Shown here: piece after piece, positions 20,079-31,922 of the stretch
Layout: every line of letters begins with the position of its first letter
Position numbering within the stretch: the stretch's first letter is position 1
DNA from: Dickeya poaceiphila
Lineage (GTDB): Bacteria; Pseudomonadota; Gammaproteobacteria; Enterobacterales; Enterobacteriaceae
Reading direction: 5' to 3'
Length of the DNA: 64,000 nucleotides
Assembly: GCF_007858975.2 (NCBI RefSeq)
Contig: NZ_CP042220.2
Coordinates: 3,720,001-3,784,000, forward strand
The notes under the pieces: generated by a model
The model's input: only the letters and a program-made list of their open reading frames with translations
Database searches by the model: none
Told to the model about the DNA's origin: nothing
Position numbers and translations under genes: made by a program

Positions 20079-20786
20079 ATGATCATTAGCAGAGCAGCAG
20101 AACAATGCGGCCAGGCTGACTATGGCTGGTTGCAGGCACGTTACACCTTTTCTTTTTGTCATTACTTTGATCCTGAATTACTGGGGTTTGCTTCACTACG
20201 GGTTCTCAATCAGGAAGTACTGGCGCCAGGTGCCTCTTTTCAGCCGCGAACCTACCCGCGCGTCGATATTCTGAACATTTTATTGCAGGGCGAAGCGGAA
20301 TACCGCGACAGCAACGGTAACCATACGCGCGCCAAAGCAGGCGAAGCGCTGCTGCTCGCCACCCAGCCTACTGTCAGCTACAGCGAACATAATGTTGGCA
20401 ACGACACGCCACTAACCCGGTTGCAGCTATGGCTGGATGCCTGTCCAACGCGGGAGAACCAGTGTCTGCAACGACTCACGCTAGAAGCACAGCGTCCTTA
20501 TCAATTACTGGCATCACCGGATGAATCAGCTAATGCCCTCCATCTGCGCCAACAGGTCTGGATACATCATCTGAATCTGGCGGCAGGTGAGCAACATAGC
20601 CTGACACTGAATGGTAACCGCGCCTATCTGCAATCGATCCACGGTATCCTCAGCATCAATGGCAATATTAGCGCCGCACCCAACGTGTTGCACTGCGGCG
20701 ACGGCGCGTTTGTCCAGCAGGAAAACCGCCTCACTTTCCGGGCAGAAACCGCCACACGCGCATTACTGATCGATCTGGTGGCTTAG
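20079..20786 (+). CDS. yhaK: pirin-family protein YhaK
   Basis: Bicupin of the pirin family, cytoplasmic and redox-sensitive in E. coli. The 235-residue product carries the conserved pirin N-terminal segment (YTFSFCHYFDPELLGFASLRVLN in parts, then PRTYPRVDILNILLQGE); the usual His pair of the metal site is altered here (PRVD instead of a HPH-type motif), as in YhaK. It is divergent from yhaJ. Confidence 0.9.
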   Translation: MIISRAAEQCGQADYGWLQARYTFSFCHYFDPELLGFASLRVLNQEVLAPGASFQPRTYPRVDILNILLQGEAEYRDSNGNHTRAKAGEALLLATQPTVSYSEHNVGNDTPLTRLQLWLDACPTRENQCLQRLTLEAQRPYQLLASPDESANALHLRQQVWIHHLNLAAGEQHSLTLNGNRAYLQSIHGILSINGNISAAPNVLHCGDGAFVQQENRLTFRAETATRALLIDLVA

Positions 20787-20961
20787 TTGCACCTGCAATA
20801 ATGTTAAACGCAACTAAAAAACGCCTTCCCTGAACCATTGCTGGCACCATGTCTTATTGGCTGAGGGAGTTCAGAACAACCTTGAAGCCGCCGTCTCGGC
20901 GTTTTTGTCCAGTCATGGTAAGATGCCGCCATAATTTCACACTCGCTTCAGGGTTACTGCA

Positions 20962-21471
20962 ATGGACTCAACCAATCCGGACAAACTTGTTGCCCAGGCT
21001 GAACAGCTTTGCCAGCAACGCAACGTGCGTCTGACTCCTCAGCGTCAAGAGGTATTGCGATTGATGGCCCAGCAACCTGGTGCTATCAGCGCGTATGATC
21101 TGCTGGATCTGCTCCGTGTTTCCGAACCCCAGGCTAAACCGCCTACTGTTTATCGCGCACTGGATTTTCTTCTGGAACAAGGCTTTATCCACAAAGTAGA
21201 GTCCACCAATAGTTATGTGCTGTGCCATCATTTCGAAGAGCATAGTCATACGTCGGCGCTATTTATTTGTGATCGTTGTGGGCAAGTGACAGAACGCCAG
21301 ACAGAAGGTATTGAGGAAACCCTGCACCAGTTGGCGAAGCAGGCGGGCTTTGCCCTACGCCACAGTGTGGTGGAAGCTCACGGCTTGTGTGGCGAATGCC
21401 TGAAAGTGGAGTCTTGCGAGCATCGGGACAGCTGTAATCATGATCACAGCATCATGGTGAAAAAACGTTAA
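20962..21471 (+). CDS. zur: zinc uptake regulator Zur
   Basis: Fur-family Zn2+-sensing repressor of znuACB and other zinc-sparing genes. The 169-residue protein has a winged-helix domain (NVRLTPQRQEVLRLM, KPPTVYRALDFLLEQGF) and a dimerisation domain with structural zinc ligands in CDRCG and CGEC plus a Cys/His-rich tail. It converges with lexA. The 3' end carries a short tandem duplication (tgaaaaa-cgttaaatg twice around the stop, 21458-21490). Confidence 0.95.
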   Translation: MDSTNPDKLVAQAEQLCQQRNVRLTPQRQEVLRLMAQQPGAISAYDLLDLLRVSEPQAKPPTVYRALDFLLEQGFIHKVESTNSYVLCHHFEEHSHTSALFICDRCGQVTERQTEGIEETLHQLAKQAGFALRHSVVEAHGLCGECLKVESCEHRDSCNHDHSIMVKKR

Positions 21472-21696
21472 ATGTGAAAAACGTTAAATGATGGAAAATG
21501 CCTGCCGAGTGTGGAGCATTACTTCACACCATTCTTCCGAAATACATTAATCTTCCTAAACACGCTTGTCTGCATCCCACTTCGGTGATCAACCACGTTG
21601 TAACGCAACCGGCAAATACAGGCGTTCATCCAGACAAGCTACCTCAATGGGCGGTTGTCATCACCACCCACGATAAGGCGAGCTGAAACAAGGGCA

Positions 21697-22308
21697 TCAG
21701 CTCCAGTCACTGTTGCGGATAACACCGACCGCCAAACCTTCAATGGAGAAACTCTGTTCACGCAAATCGACAACGATTGGCGCGAAATCCTTATTTTCTG
21801 CCAGCAGTTGCACAATATTACCTTGTTTTTTCAGCCGTTTGACCGTCACGTCATCTTCAATACGCGCCACCACGACCTGACCGTTACGTACATCCTGCGT
21901 TTTATGCACCGCCAGTAAATCGCCGTCCAGAATACCGATGTCTTTCATCGACATACCACTTACCCGCAGCAAAAAATCAGCGCTGGGCTTAAACATCGCC
22001 GGGTCTACCTGATAGTGACATTCAATATGCTGCTGTGCCAGCAACGGCTCACCTGCGGCAACACGGCCAATTAACGGCAGTCCCTGATCTTCTTCTTCCA
22101 TCAGCAGACGAATACCGCGCGAAGCACCGGTGACGATTTCAATGACGCCTTTACGCGCCAGCGCCTTGAGGTGCTCTTCAGCTGCATTTGGCGAGCGAAA
22201 GCCAAGTTGACTGGCAATTTCGGCCCTGGTGGGCGGCATACCGGTTTGTGAAATATGATCGCGAATCAGATCATAAACCTGCTGTTGTCTGGTAGTTAGC
22301 GCTTTCAT
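21697..22308 (-). CDS. lexA: SOS repressor LexA
   Basis: Repressor of the SOS regulon, self-cleaving when RecA filaments form. The protein (about 203 residues) has an N-terminal winged helix ([20 protein letters not shown], then [24 protein letters not shown] in parts), the Ala-Gly cleavage site in RVAAGEPLL, and the catalytic Ser in RVSGMSM with the Lys dyad partner downstream. Start 22308 follows a GGGGGCGG purine run; the ORF extends upstream to 22539 but that part is promoter. It follows dgkA and is autoregulated by the two LexA boxes. Confidence 0.97.
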   Translation of the reverse strand: MKALTTRQQQVYDLIRDHISQTGMPPTRAEIASQLGFRSPNAAEEHLKALARKGVIEIVTGASRGIRLLMEEEDQGLPLIGRVAAGEPLLAQQHIECHYQVDPAMFKPSADFLLRVSGMSMKDIGILDGDLLAVHKTQDVRNGQVVVARIEDDVTVKRLKKQGNIVQLLAENKDFAPIVVDLREQSFSIEGLAVGVIRNSDWS

Positions 22309-22316
22309 TCCGCCCC

Positions 22317-22353
22317 CTGTTTGTTTATACAGTCTCGCTGTGAGTATATACAG
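22317..22353 (-). promoter_or_regulatory. two LexA (SOS) boxes
   Basis: CTGTTTGTTTATACAG at 22317-22332 and CTGTGAGTATATACAG at 22338-22353 (plus-strand reading) both fit CTG-N10-CAG. The tandem arrangement just before lexA matches E. coli. Confidence 0.93.
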
Positions 22354-22417
22354 GGAAAGTGCCGATGGGAACCGCGATATCACGATTGCACGGATTTTTC
22401 TGTGATTATGCAAATCG

Positions 22418-22783
22418 TCACGCAAAACGGTTCCACAGTATCGCTCCCCATACCACCGCGGCCAACAAACAGGCAACGAATACTGCCGCCGAACCAATAT
22501 CTTTAGCCCGACCAGATAACTCGTGGTAATCCATCCCAACCCGGTCCACTACGGCTTCAATAGCGCTATTGACCAGTTCAAACAGCACGATCAGCACGAC
22601 AGAACCGATTAATAGCAACCGCTCAACCATGGAAACCGGTAGCCAGCAGGCAATCATTACCGCGACAAGCGTAAGCAATACTTCCTGGCGAAACGCCGCT
22701 TCATGCCGCCATGCCTGTTTCAACCCTTGCAGCGAATAACCCGTCGCTTTGATAATTCGGGTCATTCCGGTTGCTTTGTTCAT
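22418..22783 (-). CDS. dgkA: diacylglycerol kinase DgkA
   Basis: Trimeric inner-membrane kinase (EC 2.7.1.107) recycling diacylglycerol from membrane-derived oligosaccharide synthesis to phosphatidate. The 121-residue product has the N-terminal amphipathic helix, three transmembrane helices and the catalytic motif [13 protein letters not shown] containing the essential Glu and Asn. It is divergent from plsB and upstream of lexA, as in E. coli. Confidence 0.95.
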   Translation of the reverse strand: MNKATGMTRIIKATGYSLQGLKQAWRHEAAFRQEVLLTLVAVMIACWLPVSMVERLLLIGSVVLIVLFELVNSAIEAVVDRVGMDYHELSGRAKDIGSAAVFVACLLAAVVWGAILWNRFA

Positions 22784-22911
22784 GCGTACTCCGCCTTTAA
22801 TTTGTGATTGGTCATGATTTTAACGCGCCCCCCTGGTTTCATCACCACAGATATCCTGTTTGGTTTCTGGTATCCTTGGCCCGAATTGCTAACAAGAGGC
22901 TTCTGGTTGTT

Positions 22912-25395
22912 ATGTCAGGTTGGCGTATAATTTACTATAAACTACTGAATTTCCCGCTAAAATTACTGGTAAGAAGTAAGGTTATTCCACAGGACCCCGT
23001 TAATGAGCAACGACTGGATCCGACGCGGCCAATTTTCTATGTCCTGCCCTACAACTCCAAGGCAGATTTGCTGACTCTGCGCACCAAATGTCTGGAGCTA
23101 AGTCTGCCGGACCCATTGCAACCGCTACAGATCGATGGGAAAACCCTGCCGAGCCACGTGTTCGTCAACGATGGCCCACGCCTGTTTCGTTACTACGTAC
23201 CCAAACAGCAGTCGATAAAATTGTTCCACGACTATCTGGATCTGCACCGTAACAATCCGGAACTCGACATACAGATGGTGCCGGTTTCGGTCATGTTCGG
23301 TCGTTCACCAGGCCGTGAGGGACAAAGTCAGGACACCCCACACCTGCGCCTGTTGAACGGCATCGAGAAATTCTTCGCCGTTTTATGGCTGGGGCGCGAC
23401 AGTTTTGTGCGCTTCTCCGTCCCCGTATCGCTGCGTTATATGGCAACTGAGCACGGCACCGACAAGACTATCGCCCATAAGCTGGCGCGCGTAGCCCGTA
23501 TGCACTTCTCACGTCTGCGGCTGGCAACTGTTGGTCCGCGTTTGCCGGTCCGTCAGGAATTGTTCAATAAGTTGTTGTCCTCCCATGCTATCGCCAAGGC
23601 GATTGATGATGAAGCACGGGTCAAGAAGATTTCCCATGACAAGGCCCAGCAAAATGCCATTACCCTGCTGGAAGAAATTGCCGCCGACTTCTCTTATGAA
23701 GCCGTCAGACTCTCTGACCGGGTGCTGAGCTGGACCTGGAACCGTCTGTATCAGGGCATCAACGTGCACAATGCCGAGCGGGTGCGCCAACTGGCGCAGG
23801 ATGGGCATGAAATCGTCTATGTTCCCTGTCACCGCAGCCACATGGATTATCTGCTGCTCTCCTACGTGCTCTACCATCAAGGGCTGGTGCCACCGCATAT
23901 CGCTGCCGGCATTAACCTTAACTTCTGGCCAGCAGGCCCGGTTTTCCGTCGTCTGGGCGCATTTTTCATCCGACGCACCTTCAAAGGAAACAAGCTCTAC
24001 TCCACGCTGTTCCGCGAGTATCTGGGCGAGTTGTTTACCCGCGGCTATTCGGTGGAATACTTTGTCGAAGGTGGCCGCTCCCGCACGGGTCGTTTACTGG
24101 AACCCAAAACCGGCACGCTGTCGATGACCATCCAGGCAATGTTGCGCGGCGGTCCCCGACCTATCACATTGGTGCCGATTTACATCGGTTATGAGCATGT
24201 GATGGAAGTGGGAACCTACGCTAAAGAGTTGCGCGGTGCCACGAAAGAGAAAGAGGGCTTCCTGCAGATGATGCGGGGGCTGCGTAAATTACGCAATCTT
24301 GGTCAGGGGTACGTTAATGTCGGTGAACCGCTGTCGCTAACCACCTACCTCAACAACCATGTACCGCAATGGCGTGACGCTATCGACCCTATCGACCCGC
24401 AGCGCCCAGCCTGGCTGACACCCACCGTACAGGATATCGCCGACGACATCATGGTGCGTATCAATAACGCAGCAGCGGCCAACGCCATGAACCTGTGCTG
24501 TACCGCGTTGCTGGCCTCACGTCAGCGAGCGCTAACACGCGAGCAGATGGAAGAACAGCTGGAGTGTTATCTGCAACTACTACGTAACGTTCCTTACAGC
24601 AACGATATCACGGTACCGAACAAAACCGCTGCCGAGCTGTTGGATCATGCACTGAGCATGGACAAGTTCGAGGTAGAGAAAGACAACGTCGGCGATATTA
24701 TTGTCCTGCCGCGAGAGCAGGCAGTACTGATGACGTACTACCGCAATAACATCCATCATATGCTGGTGCTGCCGTCGCTGGTTGCCAGTATTGTGATGTA
24801 TTGCCGTCGCATCACCACTGCGGAACTGTTACGTCAAATCACACTGATTTACCCACTGCTGCAGGCTGAATTGTTCCTGCATTACGAAAAAGCTGAACTG
24901 GCTGACGTGCTGGACAAATTAGTTGCGGAACTGGCGCGTCAGCAACTCATTTTGAGCAAGGATGACGTGCTGGAGTTACACCCCGCACGTATCCGTACGC
25001 TGCAATTGCTGGCTGCGGGTGTCCGCGAAACACTACAGCGTTATGCTATTACTCTGGCATTGCTGAACGCCAACCCCACGATAAGCCGGGGAGCGCTGGA
25101 GAAAGAAAGCCGCAGCATGGCTCAACGCCTCTCAGTGTTGCATGGCATCAACGCGCCAGAATTTTTCGATAAAGCGGTGTTCTCTACGCTGGTCAACACG
25201 TTGCGTAACGAAGGGTATGTCGGTGACAGTGGTGAAGCGGTGTTGGAGCACGTCCAGGCGATGTATACCATTCTGGGCGAACTACTTACCCCGGAAGTGA
25301 AGCTGACGATTGAAAGCGCCAGTCTGGCACAAGAGAGCAGCGACAGCGGCAACGAACCCGTCGTTAGTCTGGTAGAAAAGGAAGATGCGGAATAA
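22912..25395 (+). CDS. plsB: glycerol-3-phosphate 1-O-acyltransferase PlsB
   Basis: Inner-membrane-associated acyltransferase (EC 2.3.1.15) making 1-acyl-glycerol-3-phosphate, the first step of phospholipid synthesis. The 827-residue protein contains the four acyltransferase blocks: [10 protein letters not shown] (block I, catalytic His and Asp), the [12 protein letters not shown] block, [14 protein letters not shown], and the [16 protein letters not shown] [12 protein letters not shown] block. ATG 22912 aligns with E. coli PlsB (MSGW); an open extension to 22804 is intergenic sequence. Confidence 0.95.
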   Translation: MSGWRIIYYKLLNFPLKLLVRSKVIPQDPVNEQRLDPTRPIFYVLPYNSKADLLTLRTKCLELSLPDPLQPLQIDGKTLPSHVFVNDGPRLFRYYVPKQQSIKLFHDYLDLHRNNPELDIQMVPVSVMFGRSPGREGQSQDTPHLRLLNGIEKFFAVLWLGRDSFVRFSVPVSLRYMATEHGTDKTIAHKLARVARMHFSRLRLATVGPRLPVRQELFNKLLSSHAIAKAIDDEARVKKISHDKAQQNAITLLEEIAADFSYEAVRLSDRVLSWTWNRLYQGINVHNAERVRQLAQDGHEIVYVPCHRSHMDYLLLSYVLYHQGLVPPHIAAGINLNFWPAGPVFRRLGAFFIRRTFKGNKLYSTLFREYLGELFTRGYSVEYFVEGGRSRTGRLLEPKTGTLSMTIQAMLRGGPRPITLVPIYIGYEHVMEVGTYAKELRGATKEKEGFLQMMRGLRKLRNLGQGYVNVGEPLSLTTYLNNHVPQWRDAIDPIDPQRPAWLTPTVQDIADDIMVRINNAAAANAMNLCCTALLASRQRALTREQMEEQLECYLQLLRNVPYSNDITVPNKTAAELLDHALSMDKFEVEKDNVGDIIVLPREQAVLMTYYRNNIHHMLVLPSLVASIVMYCRRITTAELLRQITLIYPLLQAELFLHYEKAELADVLDKLVAELARQQLILSKDDVLELHPARIRTLQLLAAGVRETLQRYAITLALLNANPTISRGALEKESRSMAQRLSVLHGINAPEFFDKAVFSTLVNTLRNEGYVGDSGEAVLEHVQAMYTILGELLTPEVKLTIESASLAQESSDSGNEPVVSLVEKEDAE

Positions 25396-25432
25396 CAACT
25401 CGCCCTGCGGAGATGCCGCAGGGCGAGTTGTT
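25394..25432. terminator. bidirectional terminator between plsB and ubiA
   Basis: A perfect 17-bp stem (aacaactcgccctgcgg / ccgcagggcgagttgtt) with a five-base loop overlaps the plsB stop and ends two bases before the ubiA stop. Flanking T-runs are short. Confidence 0.8.
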
Positions 25433-25434
25433 AG

Positions 25435-26298
25435 TTACAGACCAAACAGAATGCCGAAAAACAGCACCATGCCAACATAATTGTTATTGAGGAACGCCCG
25501 GAAACACTCTTCGCGCTCACGCCGGGCAATCAGTTTCTGCTGATAAGCGAACAACACCGCTGCCACCAGCACTGACCAGTAGAAAATCTGTCCCAACCCC
25601 ATCATCCGACCCAGCGCCAGCATCGCCACCAGCGTCATCAGTTGTAGCAGGCCAATAATCAAGGTGTCATAACGACCAAACAAGATAGCAGTAGATTTTA
25701 TCCCGACCTTGAGGTCGTCATCGCGGTCAACCATCGCGTATTCGGTGTCATAGGCCACAGTCCAGCAGATATAGGCAAAAAACATGAGCCAGCAGGTAGC
25801 AGGTAACGACTCGCTCACAGCGGCGTAAGCCATCGGGATAGACCAGCCAAACGCCGCACCCAGCACCAGTTGCGGCAGATGACTGACTCGCTTCATAAAC
25901 GGGTATACCCAGGCCAATGCCAGTGCAGCAACCGATAGCCAGATAGTCAACGGGTTCATGGTCAGCACCAGGCCAAACGCCAGCAACACCAGTATGACAA
26001 ACAGTACCTTGGCAGATTGTTCGCTCACTAATCCGGCAGGCAACGGGCGTGCCGCAGTACGTTTAACATGCCCGTCAAAATGGCGGTCGGCGTAATCATT
26101 AATCACACACCCTGCCGCACGCATCAGGAACACCCCGGCGACAAACACCAACAGCGTCCAGGGAGCCGGCGTTCCACGCCCTGCCAACCACAGCGCCCAC
26201 AGTGTCGGCCATAACAGCAGTAGGGTGCCAATCGGCTTATTGATACGCATCAAACGGAAATACGCGCCCCAGCGTCCTGACGTTAACAATCGTTCCAA
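25435..26298 (-). CDS. ubiA: 4-hydroxybenzoate octaprenyltransferase UbiA
   Basis: Membrane prenyltransferase (EC 2.5.1.39) joining 4-hydroxybenzoate to the octaprenyl chain in ubiquinone synthesis. It has eight or nine helices, the first Asp-rich motif [15 protein letters not shown] and the second [13 protein letters not shown], both Mg2+-diphosphate ligands. The frame is open back to a GTG at 26319 touching the ubiC stop, but a TTG at 26298 is preceded by AAGGAG at nine bases and gives an N-terminus ([10 protein letters not shown]) of exactly the E. coli spacing to KPIG. I therefore prefer a TTG start and 287 residues. Second gene of ubiCA. Confidence 0.93.
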   Translation of the reverse strand: MERLLTSGRWGAYFRLMRINKPIGTLLLLWPTLWALWLAGRGTPAPWTLLVFVAGVFLMRAAGCVINDYADRHFDGHVKRTAARPLPAGLVSEQSAKVLFVILVLLAFGLVLTMNPLTIWLSVAALALAWVYPFMKRVSHLPQLVLGAAFGWSIPMAYAAVSESLPATCWLMFFAYICWTVAYDTEYAMVDRDDDLKVGIKSTAILFGRYDTLIIGLLQLMTLVAMLALGRMMGLGQIFYWSVLVAAVLFAYQQKLIARREREECFRAFLNNNYVGMVLFFGILFGL

Positions 26299-26319
26299 CG
26301 CCTGATTCTCCTTCTGCAC

Positions 26320-26835
26320 TCAGCCCTGATGGGCGTCGGGGAAATAAACGGGGGCATCCGGCAAAAATAGCTCGGTGATCAGCAACGGATTGCCCGACAA
26401 AAGCACACGTGAACGCCGCACCCACAATGATCCGCATCGACCAGTTTGAATGACATCGCGCGGCGGTGGCCCTTGTAAATACAAATAACGCCCCAGAGGC
26501 GTATTACCGACCTGCGTCAGGTCAATATCAGCCTCTTCCAGCGTCTGCTCCGGTATTACCGTGCGACCAAATAACCAGGGATTGCCGTCACCTAACAGCG
26601 TTACCTCACGTAGCCAATAGCGCTCACTCAGCGGCAACAACTCCGGCTCACCAGCCATATCCAGCGACGACACAAACTGCTCTTTGCCGACCTGCACGGT
26701 CAATCGCATACAATACCGTTCCAGACGGCGCGTCATCGAATCGCGGTAAACCAACCAATCCGCCACGGACGCAGGTAAATCTTCGGGCGCGCACCACTCA
26801 ACCGAGTGCAGGCTAGCCAACGCCTCATCAGACAT
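26320..26835 (-). CDS. ubiC: chorismate lyase UbiC
   Basis: Chorismate pyruvate-lyase (EC 4.1.3.40) producing 4-hydroxybenzoate for UbiA. The 171-residue protein has the family segments DSMTRRLERYC, YWLREVTLLGDGNPWLFGRTVIPE (in parts) with substrate-binding Arg, and a C-terminal SGNPLLITELFLPDAP with the conserved Glu. It is the first gene of the leftward ubiCA operon. Confidence 0.94.
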   Translation of the reverse strand: MSDEALASLHSVEWCAPEDLPASVADWLVYRDSMTRRLERYCMRLTVQVGKEQFVSSLDMAGEPELLPLSERYWLREVTLLGDGNPWLFGRTVIPEQTLEEADIDLTQVGNTPLGRYLYLQGPPPRDVIQTGRCGSLWVRRSRVLLSGNPLLITELFLPDAPVYFPDAHQG

Positions 26836-27087
26836 TTATCCCATTCCACCTGGTGTTTAATAAATAAAATACGCTGCTAATTGTAGCGCAGATGCTTATT
26901 CTAGCGAAGAATTGCACGCTGATAACCGGCTTCGAACCGTACGTTAACGATTTGCATGAATTTCAAACAACATACCCGCTCATCTCACATTTTGTTGCAA
27001 ACCAGTGGGGCGTCACGCACATGATGTACGTTCGCACAGAACGTGCATTACCATTACAAGGGACATCCAGGTTGGCTTACGGCCATT

Positions 27088-27122
27088 AAAAAAAACTACC
27101 CGGCGTGGCCGGGTAGTTTTTT
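27088..27122. terminator. bidirectional terminator after groEL
   Basis: Arms ctacccggc / gccgggtag with A-run on the left and T-run on the right make a strong terminator in both directions, about 50 bp past the groEL stop. The surrounding 335-bp gap (26836-27170) also holds the ubiC promoter; no gene is visible in it. Confidence 0.88.
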
Positions 27123-27170
27123 CGTGTGACAGGCACCACAGCGAGAATATCGCTGCAGTTACGTGGCAGA

Positions 27171-28829
<1,659 letters not shown>

Positions 28830-28862
28830 TTAAATTCGTTTCGTTCAGATGATTACGTAAGA

Positions 28863-29189
<327 letters not shown>

Positions 29190-29237
29190 TTAGGTTAAAC
29201 ACCGGGTGTACCCTCACATCCGGCCTTGTGGTGAACT

Positions 29238-29267
29238 AAGTGGGGACGTTTCACAGCGCTTCAAGGG
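29238..29267 (-). promoter_or_regulatory. sigma-32 heat-shock promoter of groESL
   Basis: Read on the minus strand: CCCTTGAAG, 13-bp spacer, CCCCACTT. This closely matches the sigma-32 consensus (CTTGAAA / CCCCAT-T) and the E. coli groE promoter, and lies about 85 bp upstream of groES. Confidence 0.85.
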
Positions 29268-29362
29268 AGGAAAAAAATTTTTTTTGCGTTAAGTGAAATT
29301 TTTCTGTGAAACCTTGTCTGCAAGCTCGCTGAACGCCGATTCACTCACGTCAAAAAACGAAC

Positions 29363-29866
29363 TTAGCGATGCGAAGAATCATTGGGTGGGTTGCCGTCGC
29401 GGTGGTCATTAACGGGTTTATCCAGTTGATCCTGGTTATCCTTGCGTTGAAATTCGCCTTCAAACACATTGCCTTGTCCACCATGGTTACCCGGCCCTGA
29501 GCGGCCACGCCAGATTTGCAAATGCGGCATCAGCTTGAGCGTCAAATGCTTTTGTACCGGCGGCAACAACAGCAGTAATCCGAGGAAATCGGTGAAAAAA
29601 CCCGGCACGACCAGCAGGAAACCAGCCAGTATCAACGAAACGCTTTTGACCAGTTCCGCAGCCGGGCTTTCCCCTGCCTGCAAGCGTTGTTGCATCAGCA
29701 TGATGTTCTTCATTCCCTGGTTACGCACCATGGAGATCCCAACGCAGGATGTCATCACTACCAGTAGCAGAGTGACCGCAACACCCAACACGTCGGCCAC
29801 CCGAATGAAAATGGAGACTTCGATGTAAACAAACAAAAAAATCAACAAAAGTGGTAACCAGCGCAC
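29363..29866 (-). CDS. fxsA: FxsA membrane protein
   Basis: Inner-membrane protein whose overproduction in E. coli relieves F-factor exclusion of phage T7. The 167-residue product has two or three transmembrane segments (LPLLLIFLFVYIEVSIFI; VTLLLVVMTSCVGI; LILAGFLLVVPGFFTDFLG), the conserved LLPPVQKHLTLKLMPH stretch and a charged tail. A GTG at 29866 is preferred: AGGAG lies six bases before it and it matches the E. coli opening (MRWLP). Confidence 0.9.
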   Translation of the reverse strand: MRWLPLLLIFLFVYIEVSIFIRVADVLGVAVTLLLVVMTSCVGISMVRNQGMKNIMLMQQRLQAGESPAAELVKSVSLILAGFLLVVPGFFTDFLGLLLLLPPVQKHLTLKLMPHLQIWRGRSGPGNHGGQGNVFEGEFQRKDNQDQLDKPVNDHRDGNPPNDSSHR

Positions 29867-30309
29867 CAAAAACTCCTGAGGTTAATTTTAACCCATTGAT
29901 ATAAAAAATTACTCAACACCGCGAGGCGGCATTACTTACCCCGCGCTATTATCACGATCAGGTATGAAGATACGACCAGTTGGTCTGGCATAGTACTTTA
30001 TACTTGAACACGCCATTACCCATTACTGGCGAGCGCTACTCAGGAAATGGTAGTGCAAGGGCTTTTTTTCAACCATGGCGACGAGGTATCTGTTTATTTC
30101 TGCGCGACGGTCATGACTCTCATCACAGTTCATATGGCAAGAAGGAGATGACTGCCCATCTGTGATCAAGGCAACGGAATTCTGGCAAGGCAACAGAATA
30201 TCATAGCAATAACAGCAAGCACGATGGTTGAACATTCTGCTGCTGTCCTCCACGGTAAGACGATACATCCTATAAATTCTAATCGACAGAAGTATAAGAG
30301 AAGGCTCTC
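29867..30309. promoter_or_regulatory. fxsA-aspA intergenic region with CRP-like site
   Basis: The 443-bp gap carries promoters of fxsA (left) and aspA (right). CATGACTCTCATCACA at 30112-30127 fits a CRP site with one good half (TCACA) and a partial other half, about 180 bp before aspA, which is CRP-controlled in E. coli. No gene is visible. Confidence 0.45.
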
Positions 30310-31749
30310 ATGTCAGATAACATTCGTATTGAAGAAGATCTGTTAGGTAACAGAGAAGTTCCGGCTGATGCGTACTACGGCGTCCATACCTTGCGTGCTA
30401 TAGAAAACTTCTATATCAGCAACCAGAAAATCAGCGACATTCCGGAGTTCGTACGCGGCATGGTAATGGTTAAAAAAGCCGCTGCCATGGCCAACCGTGA
30501 ACTTCAAACCATACCGCGCAAGATTGCCGACACCATCATCAAAGCCTGCGACGAAGTTCTGGTCAATGGTAAATGCCTGGACCAATTCCCGGTTGACGTG
30601 TTCCAGGGCGGTGCAGGCACATCCGTCAACATGAACACCAACGAAGTGTTGGCTAACATCGGTCTGGAACTGATGGGCCACAAAAAAGGGGAATATCAGT
30701 ACCTGAACCCCAATGATCACGTCAACAAATGCCAGTCCACCAACGATGCTTACCCCACCGGTTTTCGTATTGCGGTATACACCTGCATTCTGAAACTGGT
30801 CGAAGCCGTGACGGTACTGAGCGAGGGCTTTCAGAATAAAGCCAAAGAATTCGATAACATCCTGAAGATGGGTCGCACCCAGTTGCAGGATGCCGTGCCG
30901 ATGACGCTGGGCCAGGAGTTCCATGCTTTCAATGTGCTACTGAACGAAGAGAACAAGAACCTGCTGCGCACGGCGGAGCTGCTGCTGGAAGTAAACCTGG
31001 GCGCTACCGCTATCGGTACCCGTCTCAACACGCCGGACGGCTACCAGCAACTGGCGGTGCAAAAACTGGCGGAAGTAAGCAAGCTGCCATGCGTACCGGC
31101 GGAAGACTTGATCGAAGCGACCTCCGATTGCGGCGCCTACGTCATGGTACACAGCGCGCTGAAACGTCTGGCAGTCAAACTGTCCAAGATCTGTAACGAC
31201 CTGCGCCTGCTCTCCTCCGGCCCGCGCGCTGGCCTGAATGAAATCAACCTGCCAGAACTGCAGGCCGGTTCCTCAATCATGCCCGCCAAGGTCAACCCGG
31301 TCGTGCCGGAAGTGGTCAATCAGGTGTGCTTTAAGGTGATTGGCAACGACACCTGCGTCACGATGGCAGCCGAAGCCGGTCAGTTGCAGTTGAACGTGAT
31401 GGAACCCGTCATTGGCCAGGCCATGTTTGAATCTACCCACATTCTGACCAACGCCTGCTACAACCTGCTGGAGAAATGCGTCGAAGGCATCACCGCCAAT
31501 AAAGACGTCTGCGAATCCTACGTATTCAACTCCATCGGTATCGTCACCTACCTGAACCCGTTCATCGGCCACCACAATGGCGACATCGTCGGCAAAATTT
31601 GCGCCGAAACCGGTAAGAGCGTGCGTGAAGTGGTGCTGGAACGCGGTCTGCTGACCGAAGCCGAGCTGGATGACATCTTCTCGGTGCAAAACCTGATGCA
31701 CCCGGCTTACAAGGCCAAACGCTACACCGAAGATCAAGACGCGTCCTAA
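30310..31749 (+). CDS. aspA: aspartate ammonia-lyase AspA
   Basis: Homotetrameric aspartase (EC 4.3.1.1) converting L-aspartate to fumarate and ammonia. The 479-residue product contains the superfamily signature [11 protein letters not shown], the [17 protein letters not shown] segment and the [10 protein letters not shown] region of the active site. It is followed by dcuA, so fumarate made here can be exchanged for succinate in anaerobic respiration. Confidence 0.97.
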   Translation: MSDNIRIEEDLLGNREVPADAYYGVHTLRAIENFYISNQKISDIPEFVRGMVMVKKAAAMANRELQTIPRKIADTIIKACDEVLVNGKCLDQFPVDVFQGGAGTSVNMNTNEVLANIGLELMGHKKGEYQYLNPNDHVNKCQSTNDAYPTGFRIAVYTCILKLVEAVTVLSEGFQNKAKEFDNILKMGRTQLQDAVPMTLGQEFHAFNVLLNEENKNLLRTAELLLEVNLGATAIGTRLNTPDGYQQLAVQKLAEVSKLPCVPAEDLIEATSDCGAYVMVHSALKRLAVKLSKICNDLRLLSSGPRAGLNEINLPELQAGSSIMPAKVNPVVPEVVNQVCFKVIGNDTCVTMAAEAGQLQLNVMEPVIGQAMFESTHILTNACYNLLEKCVEGITANKDVCESYVFNSIGIVTYLNPFIGHHNGDIVGKICAETGKSVREVVLERGLLTEAELDDIFSVQNLMHPAYKAKRYTEDQDAS

Positions 31750-31769
31750 TTCCGCACCGTCTTCTCTGT

Positions 31770-31808
31770 AAGGCACGTCAGTCCGTTAGGGCTGCGTGCC
31801 TTTGTTCT
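31770..31808 (+). terminator. terminator between aspA and dcuA
   Basis: Arms aaggcacg / cgtgcctt around an inner cagtcc/gggctg stem, then tttgttct. It may only partly terminate, leaving dcuA to its own and read-through transcription. Confidence 0.7.
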
Positions 31809-31922
31809 ATCCACTCTTTTTTCCGCGCCGCAAAAGGCCAACCTTTAGCCATAACTATAAGAAAAAGATATGGAAAGACGTTTTGCAATGTCACGGGCAA
31901 CAAAATCAGAAGGAACAACAAC

